Assembly (NCBI GenBank): GCA_964017185.1
Contig: OZ024875.1
Coordinates: 43,493,486-43,557,485 of the forward strand
Source: Rugalucina vietnamica
Taxonomy: Eukaryota > Mollusca > Bivalvia > Lucinida > Lucinidae
DNA: 64,000 bases
Direction: 5' to 3'
Part shown: one piece after another, positions 30,901 to 45,582 of the stretch
Layout: every line of letters starts with the position of its first letter
Position numbering within the stretch: position 1 is the first letter of the stretch
Made by a program: the position numbers and the translations under genes
Notes under the pieces: generated by a model
Told to the model about the DNA's origin: nothing
Databases searched by the model: none
What the model saw: only the letters and a program-made list of their open reading frames with translations

Positions 30901-33786
30901 CTAGGGGCTTAATCAACAGGGGTGATTACAGGCAATGACGGAGGCGTTAATATGTAGTTTTGTAGAACTATATAGCACTAGGTGCCTTATCAACAGTAGT
31001 GACTACAGGTGACGACAGGTACGCTTGTCTTGCTATATGAAACTGGGGCTTTATCAGCAGGAGTGATAACAGGCAATTATAGAGGCATTTATAGTACAAC
31101 TAAAGACTGGGGCTAATTCGCAGTAGTAGTCATACGTGATGATAGGGGGTTTTCAGTATGATATAACACTGGGACCTTATCAGCAGGAGCGATTACATGC
31201 GATGACAGGGACGTTTGTAATACATCACATATTTGGGACCTTATCAGCAGCAGTAATGACAGGTCACTATATGGAGGATTGTAGTACTATATAACACTAT
31301 GGCCTAATCAACAGTAGTGATTACAGGTGTTGATGGGGGCGTTTTCATAAAATATAACACTGGGGCCTTATCAACAGGAATGATTAAAGGCGAAGATAGT
31401 GGATTTTGTAGTACAATATTAATTTGTGGCTTTATCAGCAGATGTGATTTCAGGAGCGTTTGAAGTACAACATTACACTGGGGCCTAATCAACATGAGTC
31501 ACTACAGGCAATGATATTGGTATCTGTAGTTTACTACAAAAGTATAGCCTAATCAGCAACAGTGATTGCAGGTCATGAGGTTTGTAGTACTACATAACAA
31601 CAGGGTCTTATCAACAGGAGTGATAACAGCCGATGTCATGTAGGTTTTCATACTATATAACACTGGGACCTTATCAGCAGGAGTGAGTATAGAAGATAAT
31701 AGATGCCTTTTCGTTGCACAAAAAGAGGAGGCATCATTTACAGGAGTAGTTTTATGCCATGATAGTAACGTTTGTAGTTCAATAAAGTATTGGGGCCTAA
31801 TCTGTAGAAGTGATTACAGGCGATGATAGGAGCGCTTTTACTTTGGGGCCTAATCAGCAGGAGTGACTACATGCGTTGAAAGAAGCGTTTTAAATGCAAT
31901 ATAGCACTGCAGATTTATCAACAGGAGTGATTACAGGCAATGATATGGGCATTTGCAGTACAATTTAACTCTAGTGCCGAATCAGCAGGAGTGATAACAG
32001 GTCACGAAAGGGAGGTACGTAGTACTACATAACACTAGGCATAATAACAGGAGTGATAACAGGAGACGACAGGAATATTTGTATTACTATATGACGCTTG
32101 GATCTTATCAGCAGGAGTGATGACAGGCGATAATTGTGGTACATTATAACGCGGGTGCATAATTTCCAGTCATAGTTACAGGCGATGTAGTACATTATAA
32201 CTTTGGTGCCTTATCGGCAGCAATAATGGCAGGTTACGATAGGGTGGATTGTAGATTACATAACAATACGGCCTATTCAACAGGAGTGAATACACGCGAT
32301 GATAGAGCCGTTTTAGTACAATATATCACTAGAGCCTTATCAACAGGAGTGGTTAAAAGCGAAGATAGTGGATTTTGTAGTACGATATAAATTTCGGGCA
32401 TAATCAGCAGGGGTGCTTACAGACGACGATAGGAAGGAACGTTTGTACTACAATATAACACTTGAGCCTAATCAACAGGAGTGATTACAGGTAATGGTAT
32501 GGGTATTTGTGGTACTACATAATACTAGTGCTTAATCAAAAGAAGTGATAATTGGTCACGATTTACAGGCGATGAAAGTAGAGTTTGTATTACAATACAG
32601 TATAACACTGGGAGTGATTATAGGCGAGGAAAGGCACGTTTGTATTGTAATATAAAACTTAGGCCTTATCGGCAGGAGTGATTACAGACGATTAAAAGGG
32701 CATTTCAAGGCATTTTTGTACAACTTTATAACACTAAGGGTCTAGTCAACAGGAGTGATTACCGGCGATGACAGACAGACTATATTCAACTTAGGCCTTA
32801 TGAGCAGGAGTGATTACGGGCGATTAACAAGGCATTTATAGGAATTTTTACAGAACTATATATAACACTAGGGGCCTTATCAACAGGAGTGATTACTGAC
32901 GATGACAGAGGCGTTGATATGTAATTTCGTAGAACTATATAACACCAGGTGTCTTATCAACAGGAGTGATTACCGGCGATGACAGACACGTAAGTATTGC
33001 TATATGAAACTGGGGCCTTATGAAAAGATATAACATGCGATGATAAAGTCGTTTATAATACAATTTGAGACTCGGGCTAATTCGCAGGAGTAGTCACGGG
33101 TAATGATAGTTTTTTCTTTCTCAGTATAATATAGCACTGGAGCCTAATCAGCATGAGTAATTGCATGCGATGACGGGGCATTTCAACAGGAGTGATTACC
33201 GGCGATGACAGACACGTTAGTATTGCTATATGAAACTGGGGCCTTATGAAAAGATATAACATGCGATGATAAAGGCGTTTATAATACAATTTGAGACTCG
33301 GGCTAATTCGCAGTAGTCACAGGTAATGATAGGTTTTTTTTCAGTATAATATAGCACTGGAACCTAATCAGCATGAGTAATTGCATGCGATGACAGGGGC
33401 GTTTGTAGTACATTATAGTATTGGGGCCTTATAAGCAGCAGTGTTGTCATGTCACTATAGGGAGGATTGTAATTCTATATAGCACTACGGCCTAATCAAC
33501 AGAAGTGATAACAGGGGCTGATAGGGGCCTTTTAATAAAATATAACACTGGTGCCTTATCAAATGTGAGTAAAGGCGAACATAGTGGATTTTGTAATACA
33601 ATATAAATTGGGAGCCTTATCAGCAGGGGTGATTTCAGACGATGATAGTAGCGTATGTAGTACAATATAACACGGGGGCCTAATCAACAGGAGTCATTAC
33701 AGGCAATGATATTGATATTTCTAGTACAATATAACACTAGTGCCTAATCAGCTGCAGTGATTACAGGACAAGATAGGGAGATTGTA

Positions 33787-33864
33787 GAAGGTTTGTTCCC
33801 CACCTTGGTTCTTGTAGTGGGATTTTTTTTTCTGGTTGCGTCTTTTCCTAATACTCGTACCTTT
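33787..33864. mobile_element. Retroposon 3'-end fragment at a fixed monomer position, copy 1
   Basis: GGTTTGTTCCCCACCTTGG to CTCGTACCTT, followed by array sequence TTTTGTTGTACTTCAT. Related to 46,988-47,280 in inverse orientation. Confidence 0.6.
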
Positions 33865-35043
33865 TTGTTGTACTTCATTACACTAGGGCCTAAACAACAG
33901 GAGTGATCAAAGGCGATGATACGCACGTTTTATTACTAAATAACATTGGAACCTTAACCGCAGGAGTGAATAAATAAGATAATATAGATGTTTGTGGTAC
34001 AAACTTTGTAGGGGGGGGGGGGTGGGGGCATAATTTGCAGGAGTAGTTACACGCGATGATAGTGAGGTTTGTAGTACACGAAAGTATTAGGGCCTAATCA
34101 GGAGGACTGATTACAGGCGATGATAAAGGCGTTTGTAGTACAATGTTCGATTTGTGCCTAATCAACAGGAGTGATTACAGGCGATGAAAGTAGAGTTTGA
34201 AATATAATATAACATTGTGGCCTTATCAACAGGAGTGATTACTGGCGAGGAAAGGCACGCTTGTTTTGCTATACAAAACTTAGGCCTTATCAGCAGGAGT
34301 GAATGCAGGCGATTACAAAGGCATGTATAGGGATCCCTGTAGCACTTAATAACACTAGGGGCCTAATTTACAGGTGTGAATACTGGCGATGACAGAGGCG
34401 TTGATATGTAGTTTTGTAGAACTATTTAACACTAGGGGTCTAACCAACAGGAGTGATTAACGGCGATGAAAGACACGCTTGTAATGTTATATGAAACTGG
34501 GGCCTCATCAGTAATGATTACAGGCGATGATAGAGGCGTTTATAGTACAACTTTAGCCTGGGGCTAATTCGCAGGAGTAGTCACAGGTGATGAGAGATGA
34601 TGTTCAGTATAATATATCACCGGGACCTAATCAGCATGAGTGAATGCGTGTGATGACAGGTACGTTTGAAGTACATAATAACTTTTGGGCCTTATGAGCA
34701 GCAGTAATAACAGGTCACTATAGGGCGATGTAGTACTATGTAACACTTCGGCCTAATCAACAGGAGTGATTACAGGGGCTGATAGGGGCGTTTTAATAAA
34801 ATATAACATCCTGCCTTATCAACAGGAGTGATTAAAGGCGAAGATAGTGGATTTTGTAATGCAAATTTGGGGCCTATCAACAGGGACGATTTCAGACGAT
34901 GACAGGAGCGTTTGTGGTACAATATAACACTGGGGCCTAATCAACAGAAGTCATTACAGGCAATGATATGGGTATTGTTGTACAATATAACAATTGTGCC
35001 TTATCAGCTGCAGAGATTACAGGTTACGCTAGGGAAGTTTGTA

Positions 35044-35127
35044 GGAGGTTTGTTTCTCACCTCGGTTTTTTGAGTAGGAATCTTTTTCTGATTTCGGCTT
35101 TTTCTGATCTTTGTCAACTTGTACCTT
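35044..35127. mobile_element. Retroposon 3'-end fragment, copy 2
   Basis: GGAGGTTTGTTTCTCACCTC to CAACTTGTACCTT, in the same array context (after TTTGTAG, before TTTTGTAGTACTT) as copies 1 and 3. Confidence 0.65.
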
Positions 35128-36060
35128 TTTGTAGTACTTTATAACACTAGGGCCTAATCAAAAGGAGTGATCAAAGGCGATGACAGGCATGTTTTATTAA
35201 TAAATAGCACTGGAAAATTGTCAGCAGGAGCGATTACATATGATAGTAGAGGTGTTTGTGGTACAAAACGTAGTTACATGCGATGATTGTGAAGCTTGTA
35301 GTACAATAAAGCATTAGGGCCTAATGAGGAGGACTGTTTACAGGCGACGATATGGGCGTTTGTAGTACAATTTTCATTTGTCGCCTAATCAACAGGAGTG
35401 ATTGAATGCGATGAAAGTAGCTTTTGTAATACAAATAAACACTGGGGCCTTATCAACAGGAGTGATTTCAGGCGAGGAAAGCCACGTTCGTATTGCTATA
35501 TAAAACTAAGGCATTACACGCAGGGCAGAAGTGATTACAGGCGATTAAAAGGCATTTATAGGGAGTTTTGTAGAACTATAAAACAATAGGGGCCGTATCA
35601 ACAGGAGTGATTACTGGCGATGAAAGAGGTGTTGATATGTATTTTTGTACAGGCGAGGAAAGGTACGCTTGTATTGCGTTATAAAACTTAGGCCTTATTC
35701 GCAGGGCAGCTACGATTACAGGCAATTAAAAAGGCATTTATAGGGAGTTTTGTAGATCTATATAACACCAGGGGACTAATCAGCAGGAGTGATTACCGGC
35801 GATGACAGACACGCTTGTATTGATATATGAAACTGGGGTCTTATTAGCAGTGATTACAGGCGATATTAAAGGCGTTTATAGTTCAACTTAAGACTGGGGC
35901 TAATTCGCAGGATGATAGCAGAGTATGAAGTAAATATAACACTAGTGCCTAATCAACAGGAGTCATTACAGGCAATAATATGGGTAGTTTTATTTCAATA
36001 TAACACTAATGCCTTATCAGCTGCAGTGATTACAGGTTAAGGTTCTAGGGAGGTTTGTAG

Positions 36061-36144
36061 GAGGTTTGTTTCCAACCTCAGTTTTCGGAGTGAGAATCTT
36101 TTTTCTGATTGCGCATTTTCATGATCTATGCCTACTTGTACCTT
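36061..36144. mobile_element. Retroposon 3'-end fragment, copy 3
   Basis: GAGGTTTGTTTCCAACCTCA to CCTACTTGTACCTT, again between GTTTGTAG and TTTATAGTACTT of the monomer. Confidence 0.65.
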
Positions 36145-36694
36145 TTTATAGTACTTCATAACACTAGTGCCTAATCAACAGGAGTGATCATAGGCGAAAA
36201 CAGGCACGTTGTATTACTACATTACACTGAGACCTTATCAGCAGGAATGATTACATAAGAAAATAAGACGTTTGTGGTACAAAACGTGACGGGGGTACAA
36301 TTTGCAGGACTGCATATAGTTACTGGCGATGATAGTGACGTTCGAAGAACAATAAAACATTGGAGCCTAATCAGGAGGAGTGATTACAGGGGGTGATAGG
36401 GGCGTTGTTTGTACAATATAACTATTGGGCTTTATCAGAAGGATTGTTTACAGGTAATGAAAATAGCGTTTGTAATTCAATATTACTCTGGAGCCTATCA
36501 ACAGGTGTGCTTTAATGCGATGAAAGATGTGTTTATATGAAGTTTTTAGAATTGTTTTAGCAACACTACTACCTAATCAACAGGAGTGATTACGGGCGCT
36601 GATAGGGGCGTTTAATAAAATATAACACGGGAGCCTTTTCAGCAGCGGAAATTACAGGACACTATAGAAAGATTGTAGTACTTTATAACACTAC

Positions 36695-36766
36695 ATAGCA
36701 ATACAAGCGTGCCTTTCCTCGCCTGTAATCACTCCTGTTGATAAGGCCCCAGTGTTATATTGTATT
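36695..36766 (-). repeat. Single inverted monomer inside the direct array
   Basis: ATAGCAATACAAGCGTGCCT then CGCCTGTAATCACTCCTGTT is the complement of the monomer type GGCACGCTTGTATTGCTAT. Neighbours on both sides are in the direct orientation. Confidence 0.85.
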
Positions 36767-38503
36767 AAAAAAGCCTAATCAGAAAGATTGATTACAGGCA
36801 ATGAACGTAGCGTTTGTAATTCAATATAAATCTGGAGCCTATCAACAGGAGTACTTTAATGCGAAGAAAGATGTGTTTATATGAAGTTTATTTAGAAATA
36901 TGTAACACAACGACCTAATGAACAGAGATGATTTCAGGCGCTGATAGGTGCGTTTAATTAAAGTATTACATTGGAGCCTTATCAGCATGAGTGATTTAAG
37001 GCGAAGATAGTGGATTTTGTCGTACAATACAGATTTTGGGCCTAATCAGCAGGGGTCATTAAGGCAATTATATGGGTATTTGTAGTACAATATAACACTT
37101 ATGCCTTATCAGCAGCAGTGATTACAGGTCAGGGTAGGGGCGTTTGTAGTACAATATTACTTTTTGGCCTAATCAGCAGAATAGATTACAGGGGATGAAA
37201 GTAGCCTTTGTAATACAATATAACACCGGGGCCTTATTACAAGAGTAATTATAGGCGAGGCAAGGCACGCTTGATTTGCTATATAAAACTGGCGACTTTT
37301 CAGCAAGAGTGATTACATGCGATCATAGAGGCGTTTATAGGGAGTATTGTAGAACTATTTAACACTAGGGGCCTAATCAAAAGGAGTGATTACAGGCGAC
37401 TTCAGAGGCGTTGATATGTAGTTTTGAAGAACTTAGTAACACTTGGGGCCTAATCAATAGGATTGTTTACAGGCGATGACAGACACGCTTGTATAGTTAT
37501 ACGAAACTGGGGTCTTATCAGCAGGAGTGATTACAGTCTATGATAGAGGCGTTTATAGTGAAACTGGATACTTGGGCTAATTCGCAGGAGTAGTAACAGG
37601 TGATGATGGGGGTTTCGGAGCAATGTAACACTGGTACCTAATCAGCAGGAGTAATAACATGCGATGACAGGGACGTTTGTAGTACATTATAGCTTTGGGG
37701 CCTTATCAGCAGCAGTAATGACAGGTCACTTTCGGGAGTTTTGTTGAATTATATGACAATGACACTACGGCCTCTTCAACAGGAGTGATTACAGGTGCTG
37801 CTAGGGGCCTTTTAATAATAATAATAATAAAAAAAACACTAGGGTCTTATCAACTGGAGTGATTAAAAGAGAATATAGTGGATTTTGTAGAACAATATAA
37901 ATTTGGGGCCTTATCAGCAGGGGTGATTTAAGACGATGACAGTGAGCGTATTTAGTACAATATAACACGGGGCCTAATGAACAGTTTTCATAACAGGCAA
38001 TGGTATGGGTTTTAGTAGTACAATGCAACGTTAGTGCCTAATCAACTGCAGTGATTACAGGTTACGATAAAGAGCTTTGAAGTACTACATAACACTAGGA
38101 CCTTATCAACAGGAGTGATAACAGGCGATGATAACAGGCGTTTTTTAACTATATCACACTGGGACCTTTTTAGCATGAGTGATTACAGAAGATAATAAAG
38201 GCGTTTGATGTACAAAATATGACGTGGGCATAGTTTGCAGGAGTAACAACATGCGACAAGTGACGTTTGTAGTACAATAAAAGCATTGGGGTCTAATCAG
38301 AATGAGTGATAACAGGCGATGATAGGGGCGTTTGTAGTAAAATATTCATTTGGGGGCTAATCAGCAAGATTACAGGCTACGAAAGTAGCATTTGCAGTAC
38401 CATGTTACACTGAGGTGTAATCAGCAGGAGTGATTACATGCAATTACAGGCAGACCTGCATTGCTTTGTAAAACTGGGACCTTATCAACAGGAGTGATAA
38501 AAG

Positions 38504-39278
38504 TAGGGATGTCAACCGGAGTCCGAACGTTCGGACTTCGGATCCCGTACCGAAGTTCGGATCCAAAATTTAGCATCCGGACGTTCGCTAAAAATTAAAA
38601 TGTCCAATATTTAGGTAAATTTCCATTATTATGTGACAAAAATACACATCTACTTAGCAGAATGGAAAACAATGTATTTAATACAAATCTCTAAACAGTG
38701 ATGCAGTGTCAAAGGTCACGGTTTAACAGGTATTAAACGGGACAATGCCGGCCACGGGGAAGCGACAATAAACAAAGAAAGGATCAAAAGTGGTAATTGG
38801 CCGTTGTTTTTGTTTTCTTTCACACTTGAAAATTTGACAAAATCAAATTCAAGTAGACAGATTGTTAAGCTGACCCGTTTATGCAGAGAAAAGAAAAATA
38901 TTCAGAATACCATTAAATTTTCTACACGTATGATTGCTGACGCGCCAGTTCACCAAAATGGAAACTCAGTGAATGTTCATGAATTTTTGAGTTATATCTA
39001 GTTCAGTGTAATTAATGCTGTTTTAGCATGATGTTTGTTCCTTTAAAAATTGTGAATGTAAATGAAATTTCCCAAATTGCATGGCGTCTCGTTTCTGCGT
39101 CACATCAACGGAAACAACACCAGTCTCAGTAACTCTTGGTCCTTTCAAGAGAACACTCGATTAACATACATGATACTTAACTATGATCTGATCTGAAAAA
39201 AGGTTCGAACGTTCGAACCATCCGGATGTTTGTTTCCGAACATCCGAACCTTAAATCTGACACTGAATGACATCCCTA
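38504..39278. mobile_element. hAT-type non-autonomous element with 8-bp target duplication
   Basis: Ends TAGGGATGTCA and TGACATCCCTA with a perfect 8-bp duplication, GATAAAAG, at 38,496-38,503 and 39,279-39,286. Eight-base duplications and TAGGG/CAGGG ends are hAT hallmarks. Subterminal palindromes CCGAACGTTCGG and GGTTCGAACGTTCGAACC lie near each end. The 775-bp interior has no transposase. Confidence 0.85.
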
Positions 39279-42200
39279 GATAAAAGGCGAATATAGTCGA
39301 TTTTGTAGTACAATATAAATGCATGGCCTTATCAGTAGGTGTTATTTCAGACGATGGTAGGAGCGTTTGAAGTACAATATCACATTTGGGCCTAATGAAT
39401 AGGAGTTTTTACGTGCAATTATATGGGTATTTGTAGTACAATATAACAGTAGTGACTAATCATCAGCAGTGATTTCAGGTGATGATAGGGAGGTTTGTAT
39501 AACTACACACCACAAGGGCCTTATCAACAGGAGTGATTACCGGCATGACAGTCACGTTGTATTACTAAATAACACTGGGACCTGATGAGTAGGAGTTATT
39601 ACAGAATATAATAGAAGCGTTCGTTGTACGAAAATAACGGGACATACACGCGATGATAGTGACGTTTGTAGTACAATAAAGCATTGGGGCCTAATTAGGA
39701 GTAGTGGTTATAGGCGATGACATGGGCGTTTGTAGTACAATGTTACTTTGGGGCCTAATCAGCAGGAGTGATTACAGGCGATGAAAGTAGCGTTTATAAT
39801 ACAATATAACACTTGGGCTTTATCAACCAGAGTTATTACAGGCTAGGCAAGGCACGCTTGTATTGCTATATAAAACTGTCGTCTTTTCAGCAAGAGTGAT
39901 TACAGGCGACCAAAGAGGCATTTATACGGAGTTTTGTAGAAGTATATAACACAAGGGGTCTAATCAACTAGGAGTGATCACATGCGATGGCAGGTACGCT
40001 TGTATTGCTATATGATAACTGGGGGCCGTATCATCAGGAGTAATTACATGCAATGATAGAGGCGTTAAAAGTACAACTGGAGACTGGGGATAATTCGCAG
40101 GAGTAGTTACAGGTGATGATAGGGAGTTTTACCTGCCATGACAGGGACGATTGTAATATATTATAACTTTGATGCTTAATCAGCAGCAGTAATGACAGGC
40201 CACTATAGGGAGGATTATAGTTCTATATGACACAAAGGCCTAATCAACAGGAGTGATTACAGGGGCTGATAGGGGCGTTTTAATAAAAAATACAACACTG
40301 GGCCTTATCAAAAGGGGTGATTAAAGGCGAAGATACTTGATTTTGTAGTACAATTTAAATTTGGTGCCTAATCAACAGGGGTGATTTCAGACGATGATAG
40401 GAGTGTATGTTGTACAATATAACACTGGGGCCTGATGAACAGTAGTCATAACAGGCAATGTAATACAATGTAACGCTAGTGCCTAATTAGCTGCAGTGAT
40501 TACAGGTCATGATAGGGAGGTTTGTGTTACTACGTAACGCCAGGGCCTAATCAACAGGAGTGATAAAAGGCCACGACAGGTACGTTTCAATACTGTCTAA
40601 CACTTGGACTTTATCAGCAGGAGTGAATACAGAAGATAAAAGAGTAGTTTGTGGTACAAAGTATGACGTTGGCATAATTTGCAGTGGTTACATGCGATGA
40701 CAGTGACGTTTGTAGTACAATAAAGCATTGAATCCTTATCAGGAGGAGTAATTACAGGCGATGATAGGGGCGTTAAAGTGCAATATTACTTTAGGGCATG
40801 AGTGACTACATGCCTTGGAAGTATTTTTAAACAATATTACACTGGAGCCCTATCAACAGGAGTGATTACAGGCAATGATAAGGGCATTTACAGGACAATT
40901 TAACTGTAGTGCCTAATCAGCAGGAGTGATTAGAGGTCACGACAAGAAGATACGTAGTACTACATAACACTAGGCCTAATTAACAGGAGTGATTACAGGA
41001 GACGACAGGCAGGTTTGTATTACTATATGGCACTGGAACCTTATCGGCAGGAGTGATAACAGGCATTTGTGGTACAAAATATCTCGGTTGCATACTTTCC
41101 AGTAGTAGATACAGGCGATGTAGTACAGGCGATGTAGTACATTATAACTTTCAGATCTTATCAGCAACAATAATGATATGTTACGATAGGGAGGATTGTA
41201 GAAAATATAACACAACGGCCTAATCAACAGAAGTGAATACACGCGATGATAGGGGAGTTTCAGTACAATATATCACTGGGGCTTTTATCAACATGAGTGA
41301 TTAAAGGCGAAGATAGAACTTTTTATAGTACAAAATAGGTTTGGGGCATAATCAGCAGGCCTGGGGTGCTTTCAGACGATTATAGTAGCGTTTGAATAAC
41401 AATATATCACTGGGGCCTTATCAACATGACTGATTACAGGCAATGGTATTGGTATTTGTAGTAATATTTTCACTAGGACCTAATCAACAGGAGGAGTGAT
41501 TACAGGCGATGACAAGCACGTTCTATTACTATATAACACTAGGACCTTATCAGCAGGAGTGACTGCAAAAGATAATAGATGTGTTTGTTGTACAAAATAC
41601 CACGGGGGCTTAATTTGTAGGAGTAGTTACATACGATGAAAGTGATGTTTGTAGTACCATAACGCATTCGGGCCTAATCAGGAGGAGTTATTACAGGCGA
41701 TGATAGGGGCGTTTATACTACAATATTTCTTTGGGGCCTAATCAGCAGGAGTGATTACAGGCGATGAAAGTAGCCTTTGTAATAAAACATAACACCTTGG
41801 CCTTATAAGCAAGAGTGATTACATGCGACTCAAGGCACGCTTGTATTGCTTTGTGAAATTGGCGACTTTACAGCAGGAGTGTTTACATGCGATGATTAAG
41901 GCGTTAATTGGGAGTTTTGTTTAACTATATAACACTAGGGGCCTAATCAACAGGGAGTGAATACAGGCAATGATTGAGGCGTTAATATGTAGTTTTGTAG
42001 AGCTATATAACATTAGGGGCCTCAACAACAGGAGTGATTACAGGTGATGACAGGAACGCTTGACTTGCTATATGAAACTGGGCCTTATCAGCAGGAGTGA
42101 TTATAGGCGATTATAGAGGCATTTTTAATCTAAAGACTAAAGACTAGGGCTAATTCGCAGTTGTAGTCACACGTGATGATAGTTTTTTTTTTAATATAAT

Positions 42201-45200
42201 AAAACACCTGGCCCTTATCAGCAGGAGCGATTACATGCGATGACAGGGACGTTTGTAATACATTATATCTTTGGGGCCTTATCAGCAGCAGTAATGACCG
42301 GTCACTATATGGAGGATTGTAGTACTATATAATATTATGGCCTAATCAACATGAGTGATTACAGGTATTGATAGGGGCGTTTTCATAAAATATAACGCTG
42401 GGGCTTTATCATTTAAAGCTATTATAGGCTAAAATAGTGGATTTCGCAGTACAATATAGATTTGGGGCCTATTCAGCAGAAGTGATTACAAGCGATGATA
42501 GGGACGTATTTAGTTCAATATTATTATTGGGTCTAATCAGCAGGATGTGACTACATGCGATGAAAGAAGCGTTTGTAAATAAATATAACACTGCAGATTT
42601 ATCAGCTGGAATGATTACAGGCAATGTTATGGGCATTTATAGTAAAAATTAACTCTAGTGCCTAATTAGCAGGAGTGATGACAGGTCACGAAAGGGAGGT
42701 ACGTATTACTACATAACACTGGGCATAAGAAGCAGGAGTGATTACAGGCGACGATATGCACGTTTGTATAGCAATAGAACACTGGGGCTTTATCAACATG
42801 ACTGATTACAGGCAATGATATGGGTATTTGTAGTAATAGGGCATTACCAAAAGCAGGAGTGATTAAAGGCGATGAAAAGCACGTTCTATTACTATATAAC
42901 ACTGGGACCTTATCAGCAGGAGTGACTGCAGAAGATAATAGAGGCGTTTGTTGTACAAAACATGACGGGATGAAATTTACATGCGATGTAAGTGACGTTT
43001 GTAGTACAATTACGCATTCGGGCCTACTCAGCAGGAGTGATTACAGGCGATGAAAGCAGCGTTTGTAATAAAATTTAATACCGGGGCCTTATCAACAAAA
43101 GTGATAACAGGCGACTCAAGGCACGCTTGTATTACTATGTAACATTTTAGAGATTACAGGTGAAGACAGGTACGCTTGTCTTGCTATATGAAATTGGGGC
43201 CTTATCAGCAGGAGTGATTACGGGCGATTATAGAAGCATTTATAGTACAACTAACGACTTGGGTTCTGCTGTAATAGTCACACGTGATGATAGTGGATTA
43301 GTATAACAAAACAGCGATTACATGCGATGACAGGGACGTTTGTAATACATTATATCTTTGGGGCCTTATCAGCAGCAGTAATGACAGGTCACTATATGGA
43401 GGATTGTAGTACTATATAACACTATGGTCTAATCAACAGGAGTGATTACAGGTGTTAATAGGGGCGTTTACATAAATTTAACACTTGGGCTTTTTAACAG
43501 GAGCGATTAGAGGCGACAATAGTGAATTTTGTAGTACAATATAAATTTGGGGCCTATTCAGCAGGGGTGATTTCAGACGATGATAGGAGCGTTTGAAGTA
43601 CAATATTACACTGGGACCTAATCAACAATAGTCATTACAGGCAATGATTTTGGTATTTGTATTAAAATATGACAGTAAAGCCTAATCAGCAGCAGTGATT
43701 ACAGGTCATTAGGTTTGTAGTACTACATAACACCAGGGCCTAATCAACAGGAGTGATAACAGGCGATGACAGGTACGTTTTCTTAGTATATAACACTTGG
43801 ACCTTATCTGCAGGAGTGAGTACAATAGATAATAGAAATGTACAAGAGGGCAAGGATCAGGAGAGAGGCGTTTTTGTGACGTTTGTAGTACAATAAGGTA
43901 TTGGGGCCTACTCAGTAGGAGTGATTACAGGCGATGATAGGGACGCATATAGTTCAATATTACTTTTTTGTCTTATTAGCAGGATGTGACTACATGCGTT
44001 GAAAGAAGCGTTTATAAATAAATATAACTCTGCAGATGTATCAGCAGAACTGATTACTGGCAATGATATGGGCATTTGTAGTACATTTTAACTCTATTGC
44101 CTAATCAGCAGGAGTGATAACAGGTCACGAAAGGGAGGTACGTAGTACTACATAACACTAGGACTAATCAACAGGAGTGATTACAGGCGTCGATAGGCAC
44201 GTTTGTATAACAATATTTCACTGGGGCCTTATCAACAGGAGTGATTACAGGCAATGGTATGGGTATTTGTAGTAATATATTTCAGTAGGGCCTAATCAAC
44301 AGCAGGAGTGATTACAGGCGATGACAAGCACGTTCTATTACTATTATAACACTGTAACATTATCAGCAGGAGTGACTGCAGAAGATAAAAGAGGCGTTTG
44401 TTGTACAAAATATGACAGGGGTATTATTTGCAGGAGTAGTTACATGCGATGAAAGTGACGTTTGCGTACAATAACGCATTCGGGCTTAATCAGGAGGAGT
44501 TTTTACAGGCGATAATAGGGGCGTTTGAAGTACAAAATTCTTTTGAGGCCTTATCAGCAGGAATGATTACAGGCGATGAAAGCAGCGTTTGTAATAAAAA
44601 TTTTACACCGGGGCCTTATCAACAAGAGTGATTACAGGCGACTCAAGACACGCTAGAATTGCTATGTAAAATTGGCGACTTTACAGCAGGAGTGATTACA
44701 GGCGATAAACGAGGCGTTAATAGGGAGTTTTGTTTAACTATATAAAAATAGGGGCCTAATCAACAGGAATAATTACCGGCAATGACAGACGCGTTATCAT
44801 GTAGTTTTGTAGAACTATATAGCACTAGGGGCCTTATCAACAGGAGTGATTACAGGTGATGACCGGTACGCTTGTCTTGCTATATGAAACTGGGGCCTTA
44901 TCAGCAGGAGTGATTACAGGCAATTATAGAGGCATTTATACTACAACTAAAGACTGGGGCTAATTCGCAGTAGTAGTCACACGTGATGATAGGGGGTTTT
45001 CAGTATGATATAACACTGGGACCTTATCAGCAGGAGCGATTACATGCGATGACAGGGACGTTTGTAATACATAATAACTTTGGGGCCTTATCAGCAGCAG
45101 TAATGACAGGTCACTATGGAGGATTGTAGTACTATGTAACAATATGGCCTAATCAACAGGAGTGATTACAGGTGTTGATAGGGCGGTTTTCATAAAATAT

Positions 45201-45247
45201 AACACTGGGGCCTTATCAACAGGAGCGATTAGAGGCGAAAATAGTGG

Positions 45248-45582
45248 CGGCCCTAAAAAATCTCCCCGTACATCATCCATAGTGCAGGTTATATTTCCTT
45301 TTGGTCCTTTGAGATCAGCGAGGATTTTCTGAGAAATCAGAAATTTATTATCGGTTTAGATTCATTTTCTTACCAATGTTTAATATATTTGGTCCCATTT
45401 GGAAATATACTAGTCTTTGTATCGACTACCATGTTGAAAGATGCAAAATTTCAGTTATTCTCTTTGGCTCCATGTTGCCAAATCTAAAGGGTCACTGCCG
45501 AGACTTTAATAGTCGAAACCGAGGTATGGCCCATGCCCTTTCTCATTAATATGTTCGCTGCTCTTTTAATTTTTATTTTTGG
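45248..45582. mobile_element. 335-bp insertion of a dispersed repeat in the array
   Basis: Monomer sequence breaks after AAATAGTGG and resumes at GGTACAATATAAATTTGG. The right 120 bp matches 25,800-25,925. No inverted ends or clear duplication. Confidence 0.7.
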
